Assembly (NCBI GenBank): GCA_029717555.1
Contig: JAMDHS010000008.1
Location: 310,001-374,000, forward strand
Direction of reading: 5' to 3'
From: Peribolospora baueri
Taxonomy: Eukaryota > Basidiomycota > Peribolosporomycetes > Peribolosporales > Peribolosporaceae
Length of the DNA: 64,000 nucleotides
The notes under the pieces were generated by a model. That model worked only from the letters and a program-made list of their open reading frames with translations. It was not told the origin of the DNA and searched no databases. Below are positions 34,547 through 44,643 of the stretch, in pieces. Made by a program: the position numbers and the translations under genes. Within the stretch, counting starts at the first letter, position 1, and every line of letters starts with the position of its first letter.

Positions 34547-36054
34547 ATGGAGACCATCCTCGACTACCTCTGCTGCTGTGGGCCGCGGAGGAGGGGTGGC
34601 AATGGGCGAGGCGTGAGTGTCCCGACAAGGCCTGGCTGGCCGTGCTTCACCACGTCGGCCCTTCGCGCGAAGCAGGTGCACTCGAACTCGAGCGCGATAT
34701 GAGAAGAGACTGAAAACTCGGATTTCCCCCCCTTGCACGTGTCCTTGTCTATGCATTCAGGCGAATGATGAGAGGACGCCGCTGCTGGACGATGGGAGCG
34801 ACCTAATCGCAGCTCCAGAGTGCGTGCGAGACTGAGAAGGCGCCCAATCTGCTTTTTCCCCCGCTGACATAAGGAATGTCCATTGTACCACGTCCTTCTC
34901 CTCCGCTCTTATTGTAGCGCGACATCCACCGGGCCTCGACCGTCCCGTCGAGCTCATGACCCGGCGGCTTTGGATAGAATCCTGCGAGAAGTCCAAAGGT
35001 GCCCAGGCTCTTTCCATCGCGTTGATTCGTCGTCTCTACAAACACGCGCTCAGAGCTCTTTGTCCTTTTCCCTTCGTGCGGTCTCGTCATGACGCAGCAA
35101 AATGATCAACATTGACTCTCCCGCTCTCCTAAATGAAGCCGGCCCCGAAGGCTTGCCGTCCATGTCCACAGCCTCTTCCCGCCTCTCTTCGCCGGCTCGG
35201 CCTGCACCGCCCGCCAACGAGCTCTCGGCCGTAGTCGCGGAACAGGCGGGTGAGCGCGGGCGGGATGACGCGGGAGAAGGTGACGGCGACGACGAGCCGA
35301 GCGACCCTTGGCCCGCCGCGGCCGACCGACGCTCTTCGCTCGTCAAGGCCATCCGCCTGCGCATCGCGGACGACGCCGGATCGGAGTACGCGGACGGAGG
35401 CTCGTGGGGTCGCAAGAAAGGCGCCGCCGCCGTGGCCGGAGCCGCTGAGGACAGAGGCCGCGGAAAGGACAGGAGCGCAGAGCGGATCATCTCCGTGCAC
35501 AGTTTGCGGACGCTCAGCGACCAGGACGGTCGGCGGGCAGAGGCCGCAGCGGCGAGAGAGGATCCGGCACGACGGGCGGAGCACGCATCACGCTTCGACA
35601 CGTTTACCTCTTTCCAGACCGCGGCAGAAGGCTTGGAGGAAGGAGCGGAGGAGGACACGCTTCGACCCGACTGGGACCAACGCGGACGGCTCGCCGTGAC
35701 GGAGATTTGGAGGAGGCTGGCCGAAGACGAGCGGAGGCCGGGCGAGGAGGCGTCCGACGCCGCCGCTCGGGAGGGCGGCGAGCTGGAGGAACGGGCGAAG
35801 AGTGCGGTCGAGGCGGCCTCGTCGGAAGAAGCAGAATTTGTGAGTGTCCTTGCGGCAGGTGCTGGCGATGGACGTTGACGACGTGCGTCTGTGCTTTTGC
35901 CGCCGTGGCTCTCTTTGCATCCCTCCACGCGCCTCAGATGCTCGCCCTCGCCAACTTGCTCACGTCCGCCCTCGCCAACGATCTCAGCCTTGGCGAAGAA
36001 GAAGAAGAGGAAGAGGGCAGTCCGGTCGTAGAGAGCTGGGAAGGAGCGGGCTAG
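34547..36054 (+). CDS. Putative Ragulator/EGO anchor (LAMTOR1/Meh1-like), long C-terminal extension
   Basis: Five exons (34547-34612, 34761-34819, 34918-34998, 35098-35839, 35938-36054) join in phase to give 354 aa. The N-terminus METILDYLCCCGPRRRGG has a Cys cluster suited to palmitoylation, then ANDERTPLLDDGSD (dileucine-type sorting motif). After the third exon come AALDRILREVQSKMINIDSP, which resembles the LAMTOR1/Meh1 segment that begins its helical part (human ALLSSILAKTASNIIDVS). These are the features of the lipid-anchored subunit that tethers Rag GTPases to the vacuole/lysosome for TORC1 control. The remaining about 260 residues are charged, Ala/Glu-rich and mostly disordered, ending in an acidic run EEEEEEEG. 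There is no Gly-2, so myristoylation is not expected. The family call rests on short motifs. Confidence 0.5.
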
Positions 36055-36347
36055 CGCGCCGGTGTCGGTGGCATGTCTATACCCACGTTCGTCGACGTTG
36101 CATAATACCATCTATCGTCCGACCGGCTTCGTTTTTCTCATGTCGTCGTCCGTCGCGGCCGTTCAGCATCGCTACGGCTGTTGGGCGTATACATCACCAT
36201 TGCTGATGCCGCCTTCCTTCATGTCCTCTTTCTCGTCGTGTAACCGATCGACCGTCCATCACCTTATAGCAGCCCTAACCCTTACAGTATCGCCTTAGGC
36301 CGTCTTGCCTCTCTAACCCCTTATAATCCTTTGTTCGCCGATATGCA

Positions 36348-36400
36348 TATTCCTGCATTTGCGTATCCCTGCATGTCGTATTCCTGCATGTGCGTATTCG
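36348..36400. repeat. Short tandem repeat (TATTCCTGCATGTGCG unit)
   Basis: Three to four imperfect copies of a 15-16 nt unit, TATTCCTGCATGTGCG and variants, in noncoding DNA after the LAMTOR1-like gene. Confidence 0.8.
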
Positions 36401-36614
36401 CCTTCCGCCCGTCGGTCGGCAGAGCGTGAATCTCCCCTCGAAGGCTGTCGTCTTTTTTTTTTCGGCGCCCCTGAGTCGTTTCCGTGCGCCACGTGAACTC
36501 TACTGGCGCACTCCATTCGCAAAGTCGGCCAACTCACACGAAGAACTGGCAGCATGAGGAATAGAAATGCCACCGACACCGGCGCGCTAGCCCGCTCCTG
36601 AAATTAATTCTGAA

Positions 36615-36655
36615 TGGCTCTGTTAGCTCAGCTGGTTGCGCGTCAGGCCTCTTCG
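36615..36655 (+). pseudogene. tRNA relic (5' half)
   Basis: GGCTCTGTTAGCTCAGCTGG followed by TTGCGCGTCAGGC looks like an acceptor strand plus D arm (A box). No anticodon loop, T arm or matching 3' acceptor strand follows, so it is a partial tRNA copy. Confidence 0.5.
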
Positions 36656-36739
36656 AACGGGACCACTCGATGTTGCGACGCTTGCCCAAGTTGCTGCAAT
36701 GCCTCGATGTAGCGGATATCCAAGTTGCGCCTCAGCAGA

Positions 36740-37044
36740 CATCCACATTGCTATGTGGTGTGTTTTGCGGATGTAACAAATATGTTAATGGAGATTGCAC
36801 TATACAAGCAATCCGTCGTGGTGTAACCCTCATAGGCGTCGTGTTGATGGCACCATACAAGCAATTTGCCTGCCTAGCGGACGATTGGCCTAGTCCCTAC
36901 CCTCTGCCGTGATGTAACCCTCATAGTTTCCACCATACAAGCAATCTGGGTGTAACTCAGTCGGTAGGGTAGAGCCTGCCTAGCGGACGATTGGTGGTGG
37001 TGTCCTCATAGGTGTCGTGTTGATTACGCCATACAAGTAATTCG
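36740..37044 (+). repeat. Degenerate tRNA-flank repeat field
   Basis: The motif CCATACAAGCAAT recurs (near 36798, 36852, 36928 and, as CCATACAAGTAAT, 37030). Between copies recur GTAACCCTCATA, GCCTGCCTAGCGGACGATTG and GTGTTGAT. One unit includes a tRNA-A-box-like GTAACTCAGTCGGTAGGGTA (near 36952). The last unit leads directly into tRNA-Lys. These look like repeated, decayed copies of the tRNA-Lys 5' flank. Confidence 0.7.
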
Positions 37045-37146
37045 GCCCGGCTAGCTCAGTCGGTAGAGCGTCAGACTCTTATTAAAGGGTTTCCCTGAAC
37101 TCAGGGTGTTATCTGAATGTCGTGGGTTCGAGCCCCACGTTGGGCG
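37045..37146 (+). tRNA. tRNA-Lys (anticodon CUU), second copy, intron-containing
   Basis: Identical in its mature parts, as far as I can read, to the tRNA-Lys at 10481-10581 (minus strand). It begins GCCCGGCTAGCTCAGTCGG, has anticodon loop CTCTTA, an intron one base longer than the first copy (GTGTT versus GTGT at its end), T arm GTGGGTTCGAGCCCCAC and 3' end GTTGGGCG. Its 5' flank is also shared with the first copy for about 90 nt. Confidence 0.9.
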
Positions 37147-37361
37147 TTCTTTTTGCAGTGCATTTTCCGCGCTTATTTTGCCGGCAGCCTCTTTGTCAAT
37201 ACTGCCTCAACACTCTTGCACAAGCATTTTCCTAATTCCGCCGCGTATGAATCTCGTGGGTTCGAGCGTTTGGGCTCTGGTCTGTCTTCTATGATTCTTC
37301 TTGCCCGTGTCCTCCTGTAGTTTCTATTCATTTTCGTCGCTCCTTCCTGTCTAACCGTCAG

Positions 37362-38900
37362 TCAGTCATGTGCGCCACGCGCCTTCAGGTCCTCCGGCGT
37401 AACCCGCGGAGCTTGGCCGAGGAGCCGGCGGTCCGCCATGCGCACCTCGTCCCTTGAGCCGTCGCCAGCCAAGCCGTCGGTCCTGCCGGACTCGACGTCC
37501 GACGCGAGCTGGACGTGGTGGGACCAGCTCCAGTATCGTTTCCAGTGCGCCGGGAGCGTGCTTTGAAGAAGCGAAAGGGCGAGCGAGCCAAGGAGGGGGA
37601 GGAACTGTAATGATGTCCAATCCAAGCGAGTCGTCGTTCAGCGCCGATCGCCGGACACACGGACTCCGGCTCCGTCGCCGCCGCTCACCTTGTACGCGTG
37701 TCCACTGCCGCCACCGATGGTGACGAGCCCCTTGGTGCCGGGCACCCAGTCCATCACCCAGTTACCGTCGAGGGTGTCGCAATACCAGCAAACCCTCGTA
37801 CCTTCGAAAGGCTTGTCCCGAGGGAGGTCGGGGTAGGCGGACGCGAGGGTGGCTCGGATCTGGCGCAGCGCTTCGACGGGGATGGATTCCGGCGCCGTGT
37901 CCTCTACGCCAGGCCGCATGGAAGGATGGGAGATCGGTTTGGAAAGCACGACGCCCTCCGCGCCATCTACGGGCACTGGGTTGATCCACCCGTTTCCGTG
38001 TATGGCCACCTTGATCTTCCCCTCTGCGTTGGGCTCGAAAAGATAACCGCCTGTGCCAAAGTCGAGCACGACCGGTGACCCGCGGTATGCCCTCGCTTCC
38101 GCTTCGTCGAGTTGGATCGTGGCTACGCACTGGGCCGTCGCCACGGTGGGGAGGGCGAGCGGGGTCAGCGGCCGCAAAGGATCGCTGAGGAGGGAGGCCA
38201 GGAGGGAAGGGAGCCAAGCGCCGACGGCGAGGATGGTGACGTCCGCCTCGTATGTCTGCCCATCGCTCGTGCGCACTCCTCGCACTGTCCTGTCGCTTCC
38301 CTCCTCTCTTTCAGACCAGACGAGAGAGGCCACCGTCTTACCGCCGACGACCGTGCCGCCGAGCTCCTTGACGCGCCGCATGACCGCAACCACGGCGTTG
38401 GCCGCTTCCGCCCACCCTCCTTGGGGGTTAAAGTAACCCGTCTTGGCCTCAAAAGAGCCGTGAGAGACGTGAGGGGCAAGGTGTCGACGAAAAGAAGCCG
38501 GGTCGGAGAACAGCCTCGGTCGTTCGTCCCCGGCTTCCGGGCCGGGATCGTCCTTGGGCGCATCGGGAAAGTCGCTTTCAAAGCTCTTCCGCAGGTACTG
38601 GACGCCTCGGGCGTTCTCGCGGTCGCTGAGAGCGAGCACTCCAACGGGGTGGTAGAAGGGCCGGTAGAGGGGGTCAGAGGACCATTTGGCGACGGCTTCC
38701 CGAGCCAGCGCCGCGTAGTGAGCGTCCTCGTAGCAGCTCCGGACGATCTTGTTCAGGTCGTGCGACGCGCTATCCTTGGCCGCAAAACCTTGGCCATCGC
38801 GCTCCAGCACGGTTACGGCATGGCCTGCCTGCAAGAGAGAAAGCGCGGTCGAGGCGCCGAAGACGCCCGCGCCGACGACGAGGTAGGACGTGGCAGTCAT
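37362..38900 (-). CDS. FAD-dependent amine/amino-acid oxidase (fructosyl-amino acid or saccharopine/sarcosine oxidase type)
   Basis: Flavoenzyme of the DAO/monomeric sarcosine oxidase family that oxidises secondary amines of amino acids (fructosyl amino acids, saccharopine, pipecolate or sarcosine). Two exons, 38900-37689 and 37604-37362, join in phase to give 484 aa. The N-terminal FAD-binding Rossmann motif is VVGAGVFGASTALSLLQAGH, then the ERD acidic end of beta-2 and SASHDLNKIVRSCYED. The C-terminal region has RVCWYCDTLDGNWVMDWVPG (the Cys in CWY is in the place of the covalent flavin Cys of this family) and LVTIGGGSGHAYKFLPLLG, across the intron. The C-terminus, AHD, is not a peroxisomal PTS1 signal, which is unusual for the group. 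Substrate cannot be set from sequence. Confidence 0.85.
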
Positions 38901-39102
38901 GTTGTAGACAATCGGATGGGACCGCGTCGTCTCTCGTAGGCACCTTATCTGGCTGCGGCCCGCAACTAGCTGCGGGGTAACATGCACATATCTACAGGTG
39001 CAGTATGTACTCCAAGGACAAGGGCGTAGAGGAACGTATCCGAAAGACGAACGACTGGTAAAGCCGACTCTACACACATGAACAGACCTTCTAAAGCCAA
39101 CT

Positions 39103-41220
39103 CTATGCTCCACCGTCCTCACCGTCCCTCGCCATGCTCAATGCCCTCCTCGGCGGGCTCATCAGCCACTCGTTCACCCTCTTCAAGGTTGAGCGCGAAG
39201 GGTTCGCCGACGGGCGGGATGCTATGATCCATTCGAGTCGGCGCTTCGGTAGGGATTTGGACGGGGCTGTTCGTTTGTGGGTTGGGAGAGAGGACGGGTC
39301 AGCGTCTCGACAACGGCTGGAAGTAAAGAAGCCACTCGGAGACCGTGGCGACGGGCACTGACCATCACCGACGATGGAATCCTCCAGAACCGGATCTCCT
39401 GTACGACCCTCCGGATAGAGAGCACACAGGACGGCGAGCGCAACGCCGACACTGACGTCGTCGCCCGTCGGACAAGTAATGAGAACCATACCTCTGCCGT
39501 CCGTTCCCACGTCTCGAGGAGCGTCTCCAGCCGCCGTCGCCCGGCCGGGCACTTGAGCAATCGACGCCTCCCGCAGCGCGGCTCGCACGGCAGTCACCGC
39601 TCGTGGGAGGCAGTGGTACAGAGCGGAAGCACCGCGCTTGCCTCTGGGGATGTGGAGGGCGATGACCGGAGCGAGTTGTGTCCGGTGAAGGCGCTCTTCG
39701 TTTCGCTGTCGCTCGTCTTTATCATCACCAACACCTGGGTCTGGCCCTTTCTCAGACGCATCGAGAATGAGCACCCATTCGCATCGTTCTCGCTCAAAAG
39801 CATATCCCTCCGGCCTCTTGGCGAGCGCTATCGGCGTGTCGTGCACGACGGTCGGTCGCTCCTGCCCGTCCGATGAGCTACCACGCTCATCCTTTGCTCC
39901 CTTGGCCTCCTCCTCGTCTCCATCTCCGCGTCCCTCGCCCTCTGCTTGCACGACCCGGCGTATGGCATCTTCCAACTGCGAGCCCCTCTCGCAAGACAGA
40001 AGCTCCTCCCGAAACCTCCACCACGTGGGCGCTTCGAGACCTTGACTCCAGTCCTCGTGGTCGTCGCCAGAACCTTGGACATAGGTGAATCCCTCGGCGC
40101 GGGAGGCAAGACGGGAAGGCGTGGGCGAGGAGGCGCTGAGGAGGAGCAGCGGATGGTGCGGGACTGCTGATGCGGAGGACAGGGAGGAAAGACGCGGATG
40201 AGCAGGATGGTGAAAGTATGGGATGAGCGGCCTCGAGAGGGAGGGCAACGGAAGGTCTGAGGTCTGCGCGAAATTAGAAGCACACGTGAATCGCTCAGCC
40301 CGGGAGGACACCGGAAAGGAAGACGGCCCGCTCACCAACAGCTCCTGCACCCAACCGTCTAGCCTCTGTTCCATCTGGTCGTGCTCGCTCGGGCTGACCA
40401 CGTCTGCCGGGGTGTACAGTGCCGTGTCCCACCCCTCGTCGCAACCGCTCCGGACGACGTCGCGTATCATGCCCAACGTGGCTCTCCGGGCTTCTCCATC
40501 TCCGAGCCGACGAGCGACGAGCGCGGCCCTGTTCAGCACGGCACACCATATTGGGACAGTTTTGGAGAGGGCGTCGGGCATGCTCTACAATGTCGGACGG
40601 CGCGATCAGTCAAACGTCCGGCCACAACCGGTCTCGGCACACGCGCCACATCGCGCTTACCTTCCCTCTCCGCGTCGAATCGACGATACACGCGCCCCCG
40701 CTCGCCTGCACCAGCTGGACCAGATGCAGATTGCTCCTCCGCAGACTGAACCCCCAGTTGTTCGTATGCCCATCCGTGGACTTGAAATAAGCCGTCGCTG
40801 CGAGCAGGTCCGGCCAGACGTACCATAGACCCGCGCGCAGATTCGCTGCTCACGCGAGAGAATACACATCAGAGGCCAAGCGTTCACCAGGAGAATCCCT
40901 CACCGAGCGCACAGAAAGACCGTCACTTACCGACCACCGGAAGGTCTGGAAACGTCGCGGCCGTCCTAGCCACGAACCTGGCGTCCTGCGGACGTGGGGG
41001 ATGGGCGCACGGATCAAGTCGCAAGGGTGTGTAACAAGTCAGTCCGAGCCAAGTTCCACACGAGTCCGCGCAACGGGCAAAACTCTGCTCAGCAGGGTCG
41101 CACCTCATCCATGCTCCTCAGCCTGTTCCAAGCATCTTTCGCCTCCCTGCGTATCTCCGCCGTCTGCAGCTTGTAGACATTCCGGATCGCATCGCTATCG
41201 ATGCCGACGTAGGCGACCAT
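39103..41220 (-). CDS. RIT1: tRNA A64 2'-O-ribosylphosphate transferase (initiator tRNA)
   Basis: Cytosolic enzyme that adds a phosphoribosyl group to the 2'-O of A64 in initiator tRNA-Met and so bars it from elongation. Several exons: EIRREAKDAWNRLRSMDE, then DARFVARTAATFPDLPVV, then ANLRAGLWYVWPDLLAATAY and FKSTDGHTNNWGFSLRRSNL, IVDSTRRGKSMPDALSKTVP (the hallmark block), SGDDHEDWSQGLEAPTWW, LITCPTGDDVSVGVALAVL (P-loop-like phosphate-binding segment) and the end KRRLEWIIASRPSANPSR. Order and motifs match Rit1 along the whole length, and exon phases fit. The 5' end is the weak point: 41220 is the nearest suitable ATG, but an upstream exon in 41230-41480 is possible. Confidence 0.9.
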
Positions 41221-41636
41221 GACGAGAAGAGCCTGCGAGGCAGAGAAGAAATGGGTCTCTCCATTCACGGCTGCGGCGACCGATAGATATCTCATGATGG
41301 ACGTTCCCCGACGAGCAAGCGATCGAAACCTTGCCCGCTACCGCAGCCTTTCGAGCCGCTGCATGGAGCGACTCATCGATCATTGCTTGAGGCGTCCCTG
41401 ACGGCTCTGACGAAACACCGGCAGTGAGCAATCCGCTTGGTCAAACTCGTTCTTACAAAGTCCTGCGGGCCGTCGCTAGACAGCGCCAGGGAGTAGAATA
41501 CAAGCTGGAACCGAGTCGCTCCTGGGTATCATGACGAGGGAAGGAAGGTAACCACTCGAAAGAAGTGAAGATGAATGCGGAGAGAAAAAAGAAAGCGACT
41601 GCGCGCGGGCGGTACACAGGAAAAGTGCAAGTTCCG
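41221..41636. other. Gap between RIT1 start and CENP-T end
   Basis: A minus-strand open stretch (about 41195-41431) overlaps the RIT1 5' end and could be a further RIT1 exon. Otherwise nothing is supported. Confidence 0.35.
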
Positions 41637-44013
41637 CTACGCCGTCGCCTTCCTCTTGACGCCAATCTTCCCTCTGGAACCGACGCCCTCGATCAGATCG
41701 CCGAGTTCCCGCGGGAGATGGCGGGTGGTGAGGGTGTGAAGGGAGCAAGTGGAGGGGAGGTGACCGTGCCTGATTCGTTGGTTCATCGTTGGAGGAAGGG
41801 AATGAGAGGGGGCAAGGAAACATAAGCGAGAGTGCCTCATGATGAGGAGGCAAAGCGAGACGACCGTATGCACCCACCGTTTCAACAACTTCACCACGTC
41901 CTCCTCAGCGATCGTCGACCGTTCGCCCCGGTCCCGCTCCACAGACGCGGCGAGATCTATGCAGCATTGGAGGAAAAACTCGTGTGTGCTGTGGTGACAT
42001 TGTCGTCGTAAAGGGAGAGACAAGTCGGGACGAGATAAACGGTAAAGTTAGTCAGAAGAGGTGTATCGACTGCGTGGATGAGGAGCAGTGCCGACCAGAT
42101 GATCGACTCACGCATCCTCGACAGCCTCCCAAGCGGCTTCGTCCACCTTTCCTGATCGCTTCCCTCCTCTTCCTCTGCCGCCCGTCGCGCCACCGCCTGA
42201 CTCTGTGCTGACGGAAAAGGCGTAGGTCGTGAACAGTGCCTTTGTTAGAGTGCGAGGGAACGTTGGAAGAGGGAGGTTTGTCAAGGGAGAGATGCTGCGA
42301 GCCGGAGAGGAGGGGGGGACCGGCCGTGCAAAGAAAATCAGCAGCCCGTCTTCAGACCGGAAAAGAACACAAGGAACGACGAAAAAGCACATGCCAGCAC
42401 GACTCACCGCTCCTTCTTCTTCCTCTTCTTCACCAGCCCCCTTCCTGGCGTCGGCTCCGTTCTCTTCCTCTTCCCTGTCTTCGCTGCCAACATCGAATCC
42501 ACCCTCTCCATCATCTTCGCTCCCCACACCGAGTCCGCATCCGCGCCAGGCCCCTCCTCTCTGGCTTCGTCCTCCACGAAGACGTTGGAGGTTCTGTCTC
42601 CAGCTTGGTTGCCTTCTACCCCGATCGAGAGATCGTCTCCGGAGGAGGACGGCTGCTCTCGGCCCGTCGCCAAATCCACACTCGTGCCCTCCATATCGGT
42701 CTTAGAAGGACTCCTTCCGTCGTCTCCCTCGTCCATAAAGACGTCGGCATCAAAAACGCCAGCATCCCCGCCTACGTCGTCGTCCGATTCGTCTTCCATC
42801 GACATCCCGGCGCGGAAAGAGGAAGCTTGTTCTACACCTCTTACCAGACCTGCACTCGTGCCCTCCAGATCAGCCTTTGAAGGATCCCCATCGTCCTCGA
42901 GGAAAACGTCGGTGGGTTCGCCTCCGTCTTCATCGGACTCGGCTTCGACTTCAACCGGGACTTCGCCACCGAAAGAGGAAGGCTGGTCCATACCTCTTTC
43001 CAGGCCTATGCTCATGCCCTCCGAGCCGGTCCTCGAAGTCCTACTTCCGCCTCCATCCTCCTCGATGAATACGCCGGCGTCTTCGCCTTCATCGGACGTG
43101 TCTCCAACCGAGACTTCGCCAAAAGAGGAGGGCCGGCCTATGCCTCTTTCCAGGCCTGCGCTCATACCATCCAAGCCGGACTTCGATGGACTCCTCCTAT
43201 CTTCATCGTCCATGGCATAATCCTCCTCCATGAATATGTCGGCATCTGCACCTCTCGCTTCGTCGACCTCGTCTTCAATCGAGACTCCGCCCCCAAACGA
43301 AGAAGGTCTGCCCCTTGCCAACCCTACACTTGTGACATCCGAGTAGGCTCTTGAAGGACTTCTTTCGTCGTCTTCCTCGTCCATGGGGGCGTTAGCATTG
43401 AGTAAGCCGGTGTCTCCGCCCTCGTCCTCGTCCGACTCGTCCTCTATGGTGACTCCGCCACCAAAAGAGGAAGGCCGTCCTCTGCTTCTTGATATACCTG
43501 CTCTGATGCCGTCCGGTCCGGCCTTCGAGGTTCTCCTCGCATCCTCTTCTTCCTCCCCTGCGGCCCACGGTGATGGGAGAAGGCTTTTCCGTGAAGAACC
43601 AGCATCCTGTGCGTGAGAGGCCGTGTGAAACCGGGGGGTGGAGGTGAGATATGCGGGACGCAAGGGTGGTGAGGGGCGCCGGTTGGGGGAAGGGGCAAAG
43701 CCAGGGACTGTCGACAAAATTGAGAATGAGCATCACCTCAAGGGCTTTTGTGCGCAGGCATGGTTTTGAGGCGTCACGAGACCTGCCGCTCACCCCTGCT
43801 CAGCGCCCTCAACAAATCTATTGGGCTAGTGTTCTTCCCTCCACTTCTCCCGCCCGGTACACCGTATTCGGATCGTTCCTCACGCAGGCTGTCGTCGGCG
43901 GCTTGTCGTCTTGGAGTGCTGGTCGGTCTCCCGCGCTTGCTGCTATCGACGACTCGAACCGAGGACCTGCGTCCAGCGGGTGACCTCCGCGGCGTTCTCT
44001 GGGGCGTCGTCAT
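41637..44013 (-). CDS. CENP-T kinetochore protein with six internal acidic repeats
   Basis: Inner-kinetochore histone-fold protein that links centromeric chromatin to the Ndc80 complex. Five exons (44013-43794, 43707-42408, 42207-42112, 41988-41878, 41769-41637) join in phase to give 619 aa. The N-terminus is Arg/Thr-Pro-rich (TTPQRTPRRSPAGRRSS) and contains SPIDLLRALSR, like the TPRTLL-type motifs of CENP-T. The C-terminal histone fold has GKVDEAAWEAVEDATHEFFL, RSTIAEEDVVKLLKR and the CENP-T extension RHLPRELGDLIEG. The middle (about residues 120-470) is six degenerate units of 50-60 residues, each starting like RGRPSSFGGGVSIEDE and often carrying RSPSK/RSPSR, a CDK-like site. The repeats are not something I know from CENP-T. 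Head to head with the Nvj2-like gene. Confidence 0.82.
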
Positions 44014-44643
44014 CGCCGGAGCAGAGGGAGACGAAAGATGGGTGCTTGATGTGCTGCTCTTGCGATCGTCGTTCGTCGTTCGTCGTCCGTCTTGTCGTCT
44101 TCCTTCGTTCGCCTCGGATCGTCAGACCGTTGCGGGACTGCCCGCCGCAGCCAGCGCGTCGCGTGAATGCGAGTTGCTCACGTGATGTATCGCCCACGTG
44201 CGTCACACGATCGGGATTCGGGTGCCCGGCTTGCGGAGCAGGGAAGCGTACGGCTCAAGAGTGCGTCAGGTGTCGGAATCGTGTGAGGGCAAGAAAGTTG
44301 GAAAGGGGAAAAAGAAGCACTTTCACCTTTCACCTCCATCCCTCCGTCCATCCCCAGCGCACCCTCGCCCTCCCTCTGCTCGCCCTCCGATCGTCCTTTT
44401 TCTTCGCGCTCCAGCAAGGCCTCCGCTTCTGGGCGGGTGTGGGACAACCTTTAGGGCGGAACCGGCGACAAGCTGGAGCTACGCATGCGGGGGCGCCAAC
44501 CGACCGAGGGAAGCATCGGCAGACGGACGACCTGCTCTTAACTTACATGGCCCACTGGCGTGTTCCATCGCTACACACGCAACACACCCAAGGCCGCCAG
44601 ACGCTGGCCTCGGCGTCTGTCGTTTCCTCGACCACCAGCAGCC
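44014..44643. other. Divergent promoter, CENP-T / Nvj2-like
   Basis: About 0.63 kb with a TCGTCGT/TCGTTCG simple repeat near 44065-44095 and pyrimidine-rich DNA before the ATG at 44644. The plus-strand reading frame is open into this region, but its translation is low-complexity and lacks motifs. Confidence 0.45.

Larger units (their letters stand above)
36055..37361. other. Intergenic region with tRNA relics and tRNA-Lys
   Basis: No protein gene is seen. It holds a short tandem repeat (36348-36400), a partial tRNA-like sequence near 36615-36650, a field of degenerate repeats (36740-37040) and the second tRNA-Lys gene, each listed separately. Confidence 0.5.

Noticed and set aside
35050-36111. 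353-codon minus-strand ORF
   Set aside because: Antisense to the LAMTOR1-like exon; Ser/Ala-rich mirror of an Arg/Ala/Glu-rich coding strand, with no motif.
36615-36700. Complete tRNA at the GGCTCTGTTAGCTCAG sequence
   Set aside because: Acceptor and D-arm-like start only; no anticodon loop, T arm or pairing 3' strand follows.
42229-43616. Plus-strand ORFs with SPSSSSDSSS repeats
   Set aside because: Antisense of the CENP-T repeats; the repeat pattern is a by-product of the minus-strand units.
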